DNA of 64,000 nucleotides from Rickettsiales bacterium (GTDB taxonomy: Bacteria; Pseudomonadota; Alphaproteobacteria; Rickettsiales; UBA6187), in contig JAOIVE010000001.1 in assembly GCA_028223895.1 (NCBI GenBank), forward strand, positions 33,454-97,453. The letters are read 5' to 3'. Below, one piece after another: positions 44,733 to 55,972 of this stretch (within the stretch, counting starts at the first letter, position 1; each line of letters begins with the position of its first letter). The position numbers and the translations under genes are program-made. The notes under the pieces are model-generated. The model was not told the DNA's origin, ran no database searches, and saw only the letters and a program-made list of their open reading frames with translations.

Positions 44733-47700
44733 TTATTTTGGCGGTTCAAGCCTTGCTATTTGAGCCTCAATGGAGCGATATTGATCAGATCCGGGCTCAT
44801 GCTTGGCAAGCTGAGATTGCAATGCCGCCAAAGTATCCTCATATGCTTTTTGAGCCGCAGCTTTCTTATCAGCCTCAGCCTTTTCTTTTGCATCTTTTGC
44901 CTGCTCTGCTCTTGCCTTGTCTTGTGCCGCTTTTTCTTCAGCTGCTGCTTTTGCAGCTCTTGCATCTTCTTCAAAGGCGGCTTTTTGCTCTGCAGCGGCT
45001 TTTTCTGCGGCCTGTCTTTCCGCCTCTTGCTTAGCCTGCCTTTCTGCTTCTTGCTGAGCCTGTCTTTGCTCTACTTCAATTGCTCTTTGCTCTTCTATTG
45101 CAGTTTTTTCAGCTGTTTCTTTATCAGCTAATACTCTTTCTGCATTATCAATTATATCTTTGCCAACTCCGCTGGCTCTCAGACCTTCAATTTCATTCCT
45201 TAACATATCTGCTTTAACACCAACATCCAAAGACATTCTATTTATAGTTTCATCTCTTTCTTTTTCTAATTTAGCAATGCTCTGTCTGTACTGTTCCTTG
45301 AGACTCTGGTCACTGGTTCCTCTTACCTTTGATTTGAGAGCATTAATTTCTTTATTATATAGCTTTCTGGTTCTATCACTATCTTTTTGAAGTTTCTTAT
45401 CAATTCTTGATTTTGCTTCTTCCAGAATTTTTAATCGATTATCCTTTTTCTGATCTTTATAAGCTTTCTTATAAGAAGAATCACCCTTATTTGCATAACG
45501 CCCCGCCTTCTGAGATTTTTCCAACCTTCTTGCTTCTTTTGCAGCTTTCTTCTCCGCTTTTCTTGCTTCTTTACCCTCTTTTGATTTCTCAAACAACTTA
45601 TTAGCTATAGACTCTCTTGCAGCCATAACTCTATCCTCTTTTGCCTCTTCTGCATCACGAAGTGCTCTTTCTTTTTCTTGCGCTGATGCCTCTTGCGCCT
45701 CACGAAGAGCGTCTTTTCTTGCCTGCTCTCTTTCAAGTGCTTTATCCGCACGTATCTGAGATCTGCTTCTATTATCAGTTACACTTGCAGATGCTTCTGT
45801 TATTGAAGTTGAGAAGTTAGTGTTGGTACCACCGGATAACCTGTCGGCCGTAATATTACTTCCACCTGCTTTTTTCTTCTCATCTTTAGCTTCCTGCTTT
45901 TCTTTTGCACTTAACTTATTGAACATACCTTTTGTATCTTTAATGCCGGCGATTTTGCTAAGCTCACCCATTCCGCGCAATGCGCTACCAGCAAGCCCCA
46001 TATCTCTGCCACCAATAGAGAATCTCCTCATACCTATTTTTCCGCCACCAGCTTCTTTTTTATCCCGCTTCATTCTTTTTCCAGAACCTTCAGAACCTAT
46101 AACCGCGCTTGTGAATGTTTTTGTTAATTGGGCTCCCGGCGCCATAATTCCTGCGGATGATTCTTTTGTAGCTCCTTTTATGATACCAGCTAATATTGGT
46201 ACATAGCTCATAAATTGCAGCATCAAATATACAGCTAAAGCAAAAATTATCAGATCACCAAAATCTATGAAATTTTCATTAGTCAGATATTTACGAATTT
46301 TTTCCCCATCAATTTTAGGATCTAAATATGGAATATCTGTATATGGCCATTCCTTATAGGACGCAACTACGCCATAAGTTCTTAAGAAATATTCAGAATA
46401 TAATTCTTTTATACCGTCCCCAGACCAGTCTCTGAATAAATCACTATGCTCATTTCCGCCAACTGATGGCATCCAGTAACCTATACTGAATATTTTATGA
46501 CCAAATAACTCAAATACATAAAATTTCTCCCAACATGTTCTAAATCCAAGAGTAGACTCCATATACTGAACTATTATCGCCGCAAATAATCCAAGCGCCG
46601 CCATTAATATTAGTAACTCAGTTGCATGCGCAACAAATTGCTGAATCCATTCATCAAAAAGAGGCTTGGTTTTTGAAAACATTATAAATACTATAAATAA
46701 AGGAGCAATGGCAATAAGCATAGCCACTCCCATAACAGCAATTAAATAAACCATTAATGCCTTAACTAAGGACACAAGGAATAAAATAAACACGGCATAA
46801 ATAACTACTATAAATAAGAACCCTATCGCATTAGAAAATAACACGGCAGATATTTTATTTGATGTTTCTGCTGAGAAAAATTTTGCCAACAACCGATCCA
46901 TTGAGAACCATGGCTGATTAGGATCGTAATCACCAAATGGTGACATTACAAGCGCCGTCACCTGCTCTATTCCCCTGACAAATATATCGAATAAGTAATT
47001 ATAGAAAAAGTCCCAGCTTCCCGGGCTTATCAAAGCAATAACAACACCAACTCTAAAGATGTTTACCAGAAAGTCGTTATAACCACCTTCTACCATTCCC
47101 ATCATAAAAGAAAATCCATAGAATATTATAAATAGCGCTATTGCAGCCCTTACAGCATCTACAAAACCTTTATTATTTACAATTCCCTCATATGTGCGTG
47201 TCATAACAGAATATAGCGGGTCTTTTATCATTTGAACGATTGCCTCCAAAGGCCCGGGCTCAGGGCTTCTGGTACCACTTTTCATATGAACTTCATATCC
47301 ACCAATATTATCATCATAATAATTATCCATGATTTTGAAGAATATACGGTCGTTAGTCTGCGCTCCCTTAATCTCAGAATTTGCAGGACCACGCACCAGA
47401 TAACCATCCATTTCGGTATCGCTTCTAAATGTCTTATAAACATCTTCTGGCTTAGCAGCAGAATATAAATCACTATTAAAATCAATACGATGTTTATCGT
47501 TTGATTTAAGGTAAGGCCAATCTCCAATTTTTGTTATATTGGCTTTTTTTGCATCGGCAATATGCTTTGTAGTCACAATATTAGATTGATCTGTACTATT
47601 ATCATTGGCAAGCCCAATATATAAACCCATACCATCTTTTAACCAACATGGCGTCCAGTAATCAAGATTCTTATCCGGCTTTTGAGTATTTCTTTTATCT

Positions 47701-48140
47701 TCTGCCTGCCCCTTTAAAACTTCAGGCCAGATGTCATATTTATTATCAGGATTATGCAGCCTGTATGCACATACTTTATTTGGAGAAACAAATTGCTGGT
47801 CACTCCAGCGGCCTTGAGCTTCATTACCCTTAACTCCATACCACGGCAACCACTTACTTCTTACAGAAGTGGTTATTAATAAATTTTGAGATGAATCAAC
47901 TATAACCTGCCCACTATCGGTCCAATCCATAGCCTGCTTTCCGCCACTAAGATTAACTATCTTAGGCCCTGCATCACCACTTGGTCCTGCAGGAACAAAC
48001 TGTTTAGGATAGCCCCAATCATCTGCAAAAGTGCATGCATCTTCCTGACACGCTGTAACGATGAACAGCAATGCTAAAGAAAATACTAATTTTAAGGCAC
48101 GTTTATAATCTATTTTAATCTCCATCATAAATTTATTCAT
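44733..48140 (-). CDS. virB6: VirB6/TrbL-like T4SS protein with lipoprotein signal and Ala/Glu coiled C-term
   Basis: Lipobox IVTAC; TM block; synteny in virB3-virB4-virB6 cluster. Confidence 0.85.
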   Translation of the reverse strand: MNKFMMEIKIDYKRALKLVFSLALLFIVTACQEDACTFADDWGYPKQFVPAGPSGDAGPKIVNLSGGKQAMDWTDSGQVIVDSSQNLLITTSVRSKWLPWYGVKGNEAQGRWSDQQFVSPNKVCAYRLHNPDNKYDIWPEVLKGQAEDKRNTQKPDKNLDYWTPCWLKDGMGLYIGLANDNSTDQSNIVTTKHIADAKKANITKIGDWPYLKSNDKHRIDFNSDLYSAAKPEDVYKTFRSDTEMDGYLVRGPANSEIKGAQTNDRIFFKIMDNYYDDNIGGYEVHMKSGTRSPEPGPLEAIVQMIKDPLYSVMTRTYEGIVNNKGFVDAVRAAIALFIIFYGFSFMMGMVEGGYNDFLVNIFRVGVVIALISPGSWDFFYNYLFDIFVRGIEQVTALVMSPFGDYDPNQPWFSMDRLLAKFFSAETSNKISAVLFSNAIGFLFIVVIYAVFILFLVSLVKALMVYLIAVMGVAMLIAIAPLFIVFIMFSKTKPLFDEWIQQFVAHATELLILMAALGLFAAIIVQYMESTLGFRTCWEKFYVFELFGHKIFSIGYWMPSVGGNEHSDLFRDWSGDGIKELYSEYFLRTYGVVASYKEWPYTDIPYLDPKIDGEKIRKYLTNENFIDFGDLIIFALAVYLMLQFMSYVPILAGIIKGATKESSAGIMAPGAQLTKTFTSAVIGSEGSGKRMKRDKKEAGGGKIGMRRFSIGGRDMGLAGSALRGMGELSKIAGIKDTKGMFNKLSAKEKQEAKDEKKKAGGSNITADRLSGGTNTNFSTSITEASASVTDNRSRSQIRADKALEREQARKDALREAQEASAQEKERALRDAEEAKEDRVMAARESIANKLFEKSKEGKEARKAEKKAAKEARRLEKSQKAGRYANKGDSSYKKAYKDQKKDNRLKILEEAKSRIDKKLQKDSDRTRKLYNKEINALKSKVRGTSDQSLKEQYRQSIAKLEKERDETINRMSLDVGVKADMLRNEIEGLRASGVGKDIIDNAERVLADKETAEKTAIEEQRAIEVEQRQAQQEAERQAKQEAERQAAEKAAAEQKAAFEEDARAAKAAAEEKAAQDKARAEQAKDAKEKAEADKKAAAQKAYEDTLAALQSQLAKHEPGSDQYRSIEAQIARLEPPK

Positions 48141-48158
48141 ATTTATCTAAATGAAAAA

Positions 48159-51113
48159 TTATGAATCTTCTTTTTTGTCTTCTTTTTTATTACTCATTAA
48201 ATCTTTTGCTTTCTTTGCCAGCTTAAATGCCTGACCACCTGCCATTTTACTATATTTGGCCGCTTGCGACACAACAGATCCAGCAGCGGCATTCATAGAA
48301 CCAGAAGAGCTTTGTACTGTTAACTCACTTGCCAACTCTGTTATCCAGCTAGTTAATCTCAACATCGCCTGACATAGGATAATAAACGTTAATATAGTAA
48401 AAAAGTTAATAGGCATACGCCCCATCTCAGTTGATGGATATTTATCCCAAGGCAAATAAGTGTGGAACAGGCAAAATTCTATAGGTTTTAAAACACCCAT
48501 TGGAATTTTAATATCAAATGCGCATCTCCAGCAAATATCATAATTTAGCAAAGATGTTATGCTTGAATATATAAATGCGTTAAATACCGCAAGTGCCGTA
48601 AATAATAACACTGGCTGGGCAAGGAAATTAAACAGGAATTTAACCCAGTTTTCAAAAGAGCCTCTGGTTTGCTTAAACAACATCATAGAAATAAATACCG
48701 GAGCCAAAGCAAGAAGAAGAGAAATTCCAAATAATGCCAATATGTATAATATTACAGCTTTTATTATCGCCAGAAGATAAAATAGCATACCCCATAATAT
48801 AACAAATATATAAATAAACCCAACAGGAGAGGCAAATAACAACGCTGATATTTTCAACATTGTTGTTTCTGTTATAAATTTAGATATAGTCTGATTCATA
48901 AATTGGAATGGGTCAGTATTATTCAATGCTGTAACCGCACTAATCTGGTCTGAACTTGCGGCATAATATGAATCTGAAGCCACAGTTACAACTCCCGTAA
49001 ACTGACCTGCCATAATTCCTATCAAGTCATTAAGGCCGTCTGTAAATATAACAAATAAATAGGTATTGAAGAAATCCCACCCTTCAGGGCTAATCACCAA
49101 ACTAACAAGAGATAAGCGAATAATGCTAACCAAAAATTCTTTTTGTGGATCTTTAATCATACCCACCATATACATCATAGAATATATAATTACATATAAC
49201 ACCAAAGCAGCTCTTACCGCTGCAACAAATGCCGTTTCAGTAGTTCCATCTTTACTAATTAACTGATTATACAATCTTTTGGTTACACCGGGTTTCCAGC
49301 TTCCTGCCGGACAGCTGGTTTCACCCAAATTCTCACGAGTTTTGCCTGAATCATCCTTTCCTGTACATTTTCCAAAAATAATATGGCGCATAGGCTTTAT
49401 CACCGCATTTATTGTATCAGAAAAACCACCGGTGGTGTTTACAGTTTTGATGTTAACACCATAAGAGCCAATATTATCCCTATAATCAACCGGAGCAAAC
49501 GTATCATCAAGCTGGAACCACACTGTCCCGCTTGCAGGCGCTGTATAGCCTTCTTTACTATTTCCATTAAGATCGATAACTCCACTACCATCAGCTGAAG
49601 GTGTTAAAGATATTAAAGATGCACCACCTGGAGGCGGTTTAAGAGTTTTTCTTATTTCAGGGCGCCCTTCTTTATCAAGTTTTATTCTGCAACCAGCATC
49701 TACAGATAATTTACAATCTCCTTCAGTCTTAAGTTCGGTTGTATATTCATCTTCAGCATTACTATTTACAAATAGCATTGATAGATACTCACCATTTTTA
49801 CCAAGGCAGCCACTTGATATTTTTAACGTGTACCCACCACTATTGGGCGCATATTTAGTCGAGAATCTTCTATTATCATCCCTCTTATCTAGTTTTCCAG
49901 TACAAGAACCGCCAGCACTTTCTCCTTTTTTATAATAGTCAAATGCATATGACAAAGCCTCACCTCCTTTTTCATAGTCAGGATAACAGCCTCCATTATT
50001 ATTATTTTGTATCCAGTGATCAAATCTTGCCGCTCTGATTTTATTATCGCCACTTTGGGTGATATTTTCAGTGTCTAAAACATTTGTTCTTGGATCATTT
50101 TCATGTGCCCTGTCAACATCAAATGAACTAGGAACTTCTCTACATTTATTCTGCTCAGGCAACATACCATCTGCAGCGCAAGAAGCTTTTGCTGCAGCAA
50201 TACAAATAGGAGCAAATACTCCCATAAACATACACGTAGATTCAAAAACACCATAAGCACAGGCAATACAACTTCCCTGATTCCATATATATTTACCCAT
50301 CCATGGGTTGGAACGCTCTGAGCCTTCCCAATCCATTTGACGGGCATCAGCATTGCGCGCATATCGATAATATATACTCACAGGATCACCATGTTTTTTA
50401 CCAGGTATACGCCCTGTAAAACCACCGCCCTTGCCTACAGTTCCATTATCATAAAGCTCTATGAATTGATCGGTAGATAATTTTTCCGGTATGATATTTC
50501 CATCCGCATCTTTACCAATTGGAGTTCCCGGCTTAAATTTACGTTCAGATTCTCCTCCCTTATAAGAACCGTACCACCAGTTATCTGCACTATGATATTT
50601 ATCTGGATTTGACTCTATTGATGGAAGAGGAGTTCCACCCTGATAATCAAAATATAAATAAAGACCTTGCCCTTGAGTTTTTGCATTGCCACTTATGTCA
50701 GTATATGAACCTTCTGCAAAAATTGCTATATCCTCACCTACGGTATATTTACCTTCTGCAGCCAAAAGGTTCCAGCCATTTTTTGCTCCATCTCCGGTTC
50801 CTGTCTGAGTTGCTTGTGTTGCAACAGAATATGCCTTAGGACAAAAATCAACCAAACCGCCAACTTCTATTGCTAATTTGTTTCCAGCGGTAATTTTTAT
50901 AGGCGTTGGTGGTTTTTGAAATTTAAATGTTGGGTCTATTACGGTCGACAAACTAACCTCTCTATCACCCCATTCATTTGCTAATATACAATCCCTGCTA
51001 TCTAATTTTAAGCAGGAAGTAACAACCAGCATGGCTATAAGCAATAAGATATTATTTGCAATTTTCATCACATCAACATCCCCTTTATAAAATTTACCAA
51101 TAGCCTTTATCAT
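48159..51113 (-). CDS. virB6: VirB6-like T4SS protein (lipoprotein signal)
   Basis: Lipobox VVTSC; FVAAVRAALVLYVIIYSMMYMVGMI shared with the other copies. Confidence 0.85.
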   Translation of the reverse strand: MIKAIGKFYKGDVDVMKIANNILLLIAMLVVTSCLKLDSRDCILANEWGDREVSLSTVIDPTFKFQKPPTPIKITAGNKLAIEVGGLVDFCPKAYSVATQATQTGTGDGAKNGWNLLAAEGKYTVGEDIAIFAEGSYTDISGNAKTQGQGLYLYFDYQGGTPLPSIESNPDKYHSADNWWYGSYKGGESERKFKPGTPIGKDADGNIIPEKLSTDQFIELYDNGTVGKGGGFTGRIPGKKHGDPVSIYYRYARNADARQMDWEGSERSNPWMGKYIWNQGSCIACAYGVFESTCMFMGVFAPICIAAAKASCAADGMLPEQNKCREVPSSFDVDRAHENDPRTNVLDTENITQSGDNKIRAARFDHWIQNNNNGGCYPDYEKGGEALSYAFDYYKKGESAGGSCTGKLDKRDDNRRFSTKYAPNSGGYTLKISSGCLGKNGEYLSMLFVNSNAEDEYTTELKTEGDCKLSVDAGCRIKLDKEGRPEIRKTLKPPPGGASLISLTPSADGSGVIDLNGNSKEGYTAPASGTVWFQLDDTFAPVDYRDNIGSYGVNIKTVNTTGGFSDTINAVIKPMRHIIFGKCTGKDDSGKTRENLGETSCPAGSWKPGVTKRLYNQLISKDGTTETAFVAAVRAALVLYVIIYSMMYMVGMIKDPQKEFLVSIIRLSLVSLVISPEGWDFFNTYLFVIFTDGLNDLIGIMAGQFTGVVTVASDSYYAASSDQISAVTALNNTDPFQFMNQTISKFITETTMLKISALLFASPVGFIYIFVILWGMLFYLLAIIKAVILYILALFGISLLLALAPVFISMMLFKQTRGSFENWVKFLFNFLAQPVLLFTALAVFNAFIYSSITSLLNYDICWRCAFDIKIPMGVLKPIEFCLFHTYLPWDKYPSTEMGRMPINFFTILTFIILCQAMLRLTSWITELASELTVQSSSGSMNAAAGSVVSQAAKYSKMAGGQAFKLAKKAKDLMSNKKEDKKEDS

Positions 51114-51144
51114 CTAAATTCCGTTAGTTATTTGTTGTTAATAT

Positions 51145-53574
51145 TTAAGCATCATCTTTTTCTTTTTTTGATTTACTACCAAATAAAAACTCTTTTAAAG
51201 AGGTAGATTTTTTACCCTTTTTCTCATTGCTGGTTTTAAACGCGTCTGATTTTCTTATTTTCTTACCAGCATCCTTGAACCCTACTTTTTCAGCCAATCC
51301 TCCCAATGTAGCCCTAACAAACATTTTCGATTGATCGCTTGCATGTTTTCCAGTGAAGTCATCAGCAACTTTTAATGTATTTTTTGCCCCTTTAGCCGTA
51401 CTTGTAGCTGTGTTTTTCACCTCTTCTACCATAGCAGCTGCCGGAGCATCCAAAGCTAAACCTGCATCCCCGGAAATCAATAAGTTGCTTAGTGTAACAA
51501 TAAATTCCAGCATTTTATGAAGTATATAGCATAACATTACAAAAATTATTATCATGAACCAACTAACCGGTGATTTTCCTATCTTTATATCAGCAGCAAA
51601 ACCGCTATCATAACCCCACGGAAGATAAGATCTTATAAAGCAAATTGATAAATTGTTTTCTATTTGGAAAATATCGTTTATAAGGCCCAAATTAATTCCA
51701 AATGCACATCCTTCACAAACGCTAAATGAAAGAACCGTATACATTGCAGAGAGTATAAAAATATTAAAAATAGATAAAATAATAAATAAAAATATAGGTT
51801 GCGCCATAAAACTAATTAGCTGCTTAACCCAATTATCAAATACTTTTTTAGTTGCATCAAATAATATAAACAAAATGAATATGGGCGCCATAAATAACAA
51901 TAATGACGTAAATAATATGGACATTATGTAAATTAGAACGGCCTTTGCAACTGAAAGTAAAAATACAGCTATTCCTAAATACATAAGGATGGCATAAACC
52001 CATCCTATTGGCGCGAATGAAAAAAGACCCAGTATTTTTAACTGCGTTGCCTCTGAAAATATCTTTGAAAGTGTTACATTTAAAAAGGAAAATGCATTGG
52101 CCGATACATTTGCAGCATCAGTGCCAGTTAGATATGCAACCTCTCCTTGTAAAACACTTGATTTTGAACCATCTCCTGGAATATAAACACTATCAAACTG
52201 ACTCGTTAACAAATATATCAGCTGGTCTGTCCCCTCTATAAAGAAAACAAACAGATAATCATAGAAAAATTCCCAACTGCCCGGAGAAATAGCGGCTATA
52301 ACAATTGATAATTTTAGTATTAAATAAAATAATTCTTTTTGAGTTATTTTACTCAAACCTATCATGTAAGAGAAACTAAAAAATATTATAGTTGTCGCCA
52401 TCAATGCTTGTGCAACACGTATATATTCACTGTTATTAGTAATTCTTTTATACATACGTTCAGTCAGACCATCTATAGGAGGAGAAGCGTTTTTATCACC
52501 TAAAAGTATTTTTCTTATTGGGCCAACTATTGAGTTTATAATATCAGTTGAGTTTGAATCTGTTATCCTGACTACTATATCATAGCCACCAACATTGCTG
52601 TTTTTATCATTATAACCATCTCCCTTATTGCTGCCAGTACCGTCACCACTTCCGTCCTTTTCATCTTCCCAATTATAATTTGCATCTTCATATATCTGAA
52701 ATTTTGGCTCTCCATTTTTAGTTGCAGTATAAGAAAATCCGCCGGGATATTTATGTAAACTTATTATAGAATTATCCACTCCAGCATCTTTTAAACGCAA
52801 ATAATTTCCATTATGACCACTACAACCAGCACGCCAATATTTAACCTGATACTGCAAACCACCCCAGTTATCACCCATATATGAAGGGTTGCTCCAATCA
52901 TCCTCAAATTTATAATATAATTTTGTTTTTGCTGCAGCACTACTTCTTGCAACATCAGAAATCATATCATATCTTCTTGAGTCAGTAGCCGCAGGGTTGA
53001 AATAACTATATTTCTGAGTATTGCTCATAATGCCTGGAGCATAGAACATAAAGCCTTCACCATTTTTAAGAGCACATTCAGAATGGTTTCCTGATCCTCT
53101 ACCAGAGCAGTGCCATTCACCTTTATCAATATCGGCGCCAGTTGCTCCTCTATGAGTTAGTCTTATTTCATATTGATCATGTTTATTTAAAATAAGAGGA
53201 TTACTGCTGCCAGTAGTCTCGCTAACCTCTCTCCAACCCCAAGGAGATGCATAATATGAGTCGGCATATCCATCTACAGTAACAGAATCTTTTGATCTGT
53301 TATTACATAAATTTATACTACCACTAGTCTTTATAAAAACTTTATCGCCGGCCTTAACGCTAACACCACTATTTTTCCAGCCATTTGTATCCGATGACAA
53401 TGAAGCGTCCGTCGCCTCTAATCTTAAATTTTTGCTTTTAACCCCACCAAACTCATCTGCTAATATACATTTTGGAGAGCCTAAGTCAGAACTATCACTG
53501 CACGCAACAACCCCTAGCAACAAAATTGCCATTATAAAGCGGATTAAAATTTTAGCGTTCATTATGTTCTTCAT
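51145..53574 (-). CDS. virB6: VirB6-like T4SS protein (lipoprotein signal)
   Basis: Lipobox GVVAC; shared TM block. Confidence 0.85.
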   Translation of the reverse strand: MKNIMNAKILIRFIMAILLLGVVACSDSSDLGSPKCILADEFGGVKSKNLRLEATDASLSSDTNGWKNSGVSVKAGDKVFIKTSGSINLCNNRSKDSVTVDGYADSYYASPWGWREVSETTGSSNPLILNKHDQYEIRLTHRGATGADIDKGEWHCSGRGSGNHSECALKNGEGFMFYAPGIMSNTQKYSYFNPAATDSRRYDMISDVARSSAAAKTKLYYKFEDDWSNPSYMGDNWGGLQYQVKYWRAGCSGHNGNYLRLKDAGVDNSIISLHKYPGGFSYTATKNGEPKFQIYEDANYNWEDEKDGSGDGTGSNKGDGYNDKNSNVGGYDIVVRITDSNSTDIINSIVGPIRKILLGDKNASPPIDGLTERMYKRITNNSEYIRVAQALMATTIIFFSFSYMIGLSKITQKELFYLILKLSIVIAAISPGSWEFFYDYLFVFFIEGTDQLIYLLTSQFDSVYIPGDGSKSSVLQGEVAYLTGTDAANVSANAFSFLNVTLSKIFSEATQLKILGLFSFAPIGWVYAILMYLGIAVFLLSVAKAVLIYIMSILFTSLLLFMAPIFILFILFDATKKVFDNWVKQLISFMAQPIFLFIILSIFNIFILSAMYTVLSFSVCEGCAFGINLGLINDIFQIENNLSICFIRSYLPWGYDSGFAADIKIGKSPVSWFMIIIFVMLCYILHKMLEFIVTLSNLLISGDAGLALDAPAAAMVEEVKNTATSTAKGAKNTLKVADDFTGKHASDQSKMFVRATLGGLAEKVGFKDAGKKIRKSDAFKTSNEKKGKKSTSLKEFLFGSKSKKEKDDA

Positions 53575-53597
53575 TAAAAACTTAACCTTTACCTAAA

Positions 53598-55892
53598 CTA
53601 TTTTTTTCCTTTCAAAGCATCTCCTACTGCCTTTATATTTTGAGTAGCAGCCCTAATATGTCTGGAATTATTAAAAGCAGCTCTACCTCCAGCTCTTGCT
53701 GCTTTACCACCTAAAATTCCAGTAGCCTTGGCTCCAAGTTTAGTTGCCTTTAGAGCCTTAAGATTTGCACTTCCTGCGCCTTTTAACGCAGAAACAGGAT
53801 CTGCAGCCTTAACTCCTGCCATCTTAGCAGCAGAAGCAGAATCTGTTAATTTACTAGACATATCCTCTACTAACCCTAATGCTGCAAAAACCAAAAACGA
53901 TGCAAAAAACATTTTTAATAGTGACTCAACAGCTTTTTCTGCATCTCCATTAGAAAAGTTTTCAATTTTTGAAAATTTGAAGTCATTACCAAGATTGATT
54001 CCTTCAGAAGTTGCCAACTTTACCTCCTGATAAACACATCCCAAGGAACGCTTTTTATCTCCACATTGCCCATCAACACTTGCTATTGTATTATCCGCAT
54101 TAAATATCTTATTATCTTCGTAAATTATTTGATCAAACACACCAAACATGAGACTTAAAAAGGCAAACATTATTATTGGCTGAATGGCAAACCCCATAAT
54201 CTGCTTAACCCATTTATCAAAAATAGGTTTTGTAAATTTAAACAACATTGCCGGGATAATTAAGGGTGATATATAAACCAGTATAACAACTACAACAAAC
54301 GCAACAATGTAAGTTTGAACAATTCTGACAGCTATTAAAACTATAAAAGCAAGCATCGCAAGAGTTAGCAACCATATCAATATGCCATAAACTGTACTAA
54401 ATAACGATGCCGCAGCAATCACAATAACTTGAGGCACGTCTTTATCGGCTTTATTTTCTCCAACACCCAAATATTTTGCAAGTTTGCAATCTATCATGTC
54501 CCATAAAGCATAAAATGACTTACCTTCGGGATATGTTTGACCTCTAAAATCACAATATGCATATCCATAAGAGGCTTTGATATGACCAACTCTGTAATGT
54601 TGCCGGACAGCTTTCTGATATTCTTCATAAGCAGCATCTCTGGATTTTTTAGCAGCAGATAAATTTTGTTCCGCAACATCTTTTGCAGACCCTGTAGATG
54701 AGTCAACATCAGACTGATTGCTAGAAACAGATTTTCTTTTTTGTGTTACAAGTCTGCGTTTACTTTCCAACTCTTCCTTTGCCTTTGCCAAAGGATCACC
54801 AGCAGAGGCTATATTATCCTTAACTTCAGGATCATTTATTAAATCACTTTTAAATATTTCAGGCGTATATTTTGTCATTCCCGCTTCAAGTATTATACGC
54901 GACATATCTTTAGTGGCATCAAGAATCATCGGCAATAAATCTTTCATTCCCGGACCTGCTGCAAAATATATAACCAGCATTATTTTTAAAGCTATGCCGT
55001 TCCATTCCTTAGCCTTTATCTTACCGGGAGATATAATATACTGATATCCAAGAAATATTATATACATCGCTAAAAGAGCGCGGATAGAGGATTTTAGACG
55101 CTCTTGCATAATATCAAAAAATGAAGATCCAGAATTTTCGGTGAAATTCTTCACAAATATATTCATTATTGTATCTTCTACACACTGAACAACTACTCCT
55201 GTAAACGGACGCTCCGATTTATAATCGCCTGCTTTATAGTCAGTACATACAGGAGATACAAAATTAGCATTCCATTGAGGTTTGGTTTCAATGTAAGGTT
55301 GAGGCAGGAAAATGCAATTCTTAGGAAGTTTAGTATATTTATAATCTTCTGCAATTTTTGAATAAGGTAACCTTGTTACAGGCTCTTTTGCCCAATCTAA
55401 TGCCTCAATACCAGTTAATAAGTTCCAACCATATACACAAGCCCTATCTCCTTCTCTTTGAACTTTAAATTTTAAAGTTAAAGTGCCACCAAAAATTTCT
55501 ACATTAGGGCCACCAATCTCTAACTCTTTTGAATAACCCCCATATATTGAATAAGCATTCTCATATACCTTCAAGCGACAAGTAAATTTTTCTGCCTCGG
55601 ATCTCAATAAATAATCATAACATACATGACCCTTATCTCCTGCAGCTAAGTTACTGGCAATTGTTGGCAAATTAAGTTCATCTACATAACCAACTCTAAC
55701 TTTAAAATTTTCTTTTAACCATTTATCGTAGTCATTTTTTGCAGGAGAACAGCCATTTCTCAGAGGATCGCAAGAAGAATACATTATATGAGCATCAACA
55801 AATGCAGCTTCTGCAAAGCGCGCAAAGAAACCTGTAAAGGCAATAAATACCAAGAATATTATTAGCTGAAATGTTATTAATTTTCTAAGCAT
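53598..55892 (-). CDS. virB6: VirB6-like T4SS protein
   Basis: RPFTGVVVQCVEDTIMNIFVKN...SSIRALLAMYIIFLGYQYI; shared with 55973 copy. Confidence 0.87.
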   Translation of the reverse strand: MLRKLITFQLIIFLVFIAFTGFFARFAEAAFVDAHIMYSSCDPLRNGCSPAKNDYDKWLKENFKVRVGYVDELNLPTIASNLAAGDKGHVCYDYLLRSEAEKFTCRLKVYENAYSIYGGYSKELEIGGPNVEIFGGTLTLKFKVQREGDRACVYGWNLLTGIEALDWAKEPVTRLPYSKIAEDYKYTKLPKNCIFLPQPYIETKPQWNANFVSPVCTDYKAGDYKSERPFTGVVVQCVEDTIMNIFVKNFTENSGSSFFDIMQERLKSSIRALLAMYIIFLGYQYIISPGKIKAKEWNGIALKIMLVIYFAAGPGMKDLLPMILDATKDMSRIILEAGMTKYTPEIFKSDLINDPEVKDNIASAGDPLAKAKEELESKRRLVTQKRKSVSSNQSDVDSSTGSAKDVAEQNLSAAKKSRDAAYEEYQKAVRQHYRVGHIKASYGYAYCDFRGQTYPEGKSFYALWDMIDCKLAKYLGVGENKADKDVPQVIVIAAASLFSTVYGILIWLLTLAMLAFIVLIAVRIVQTYIVAFVVVVILVYISPLIIPAMLFKFTKPIFDKWVKQIMGFAIQPIIMFAFLSLMFGVFDQIIYEDNKIFNADNTIASVDGQCGDKKRSLGCVYQEVKLATSEGINLGNDFKFSKIENFSNGDAEKAVESLLKMFFASFLVFAALGLVEDMSSKLTDSASAAKMAGVKAADPVSALKGAGSANLKALKATKLGAKATGILGGKAARAGGRAAFNNSRHIRAATQNIKAVGDALKGKK

Positions 55893-55972
55893 AATAATAA
55901 TATTTCCTTTTCACCCTTTCTTTGGCAGACCAAACATTATAACATAAATTCACTACATATTCTATTAACATA

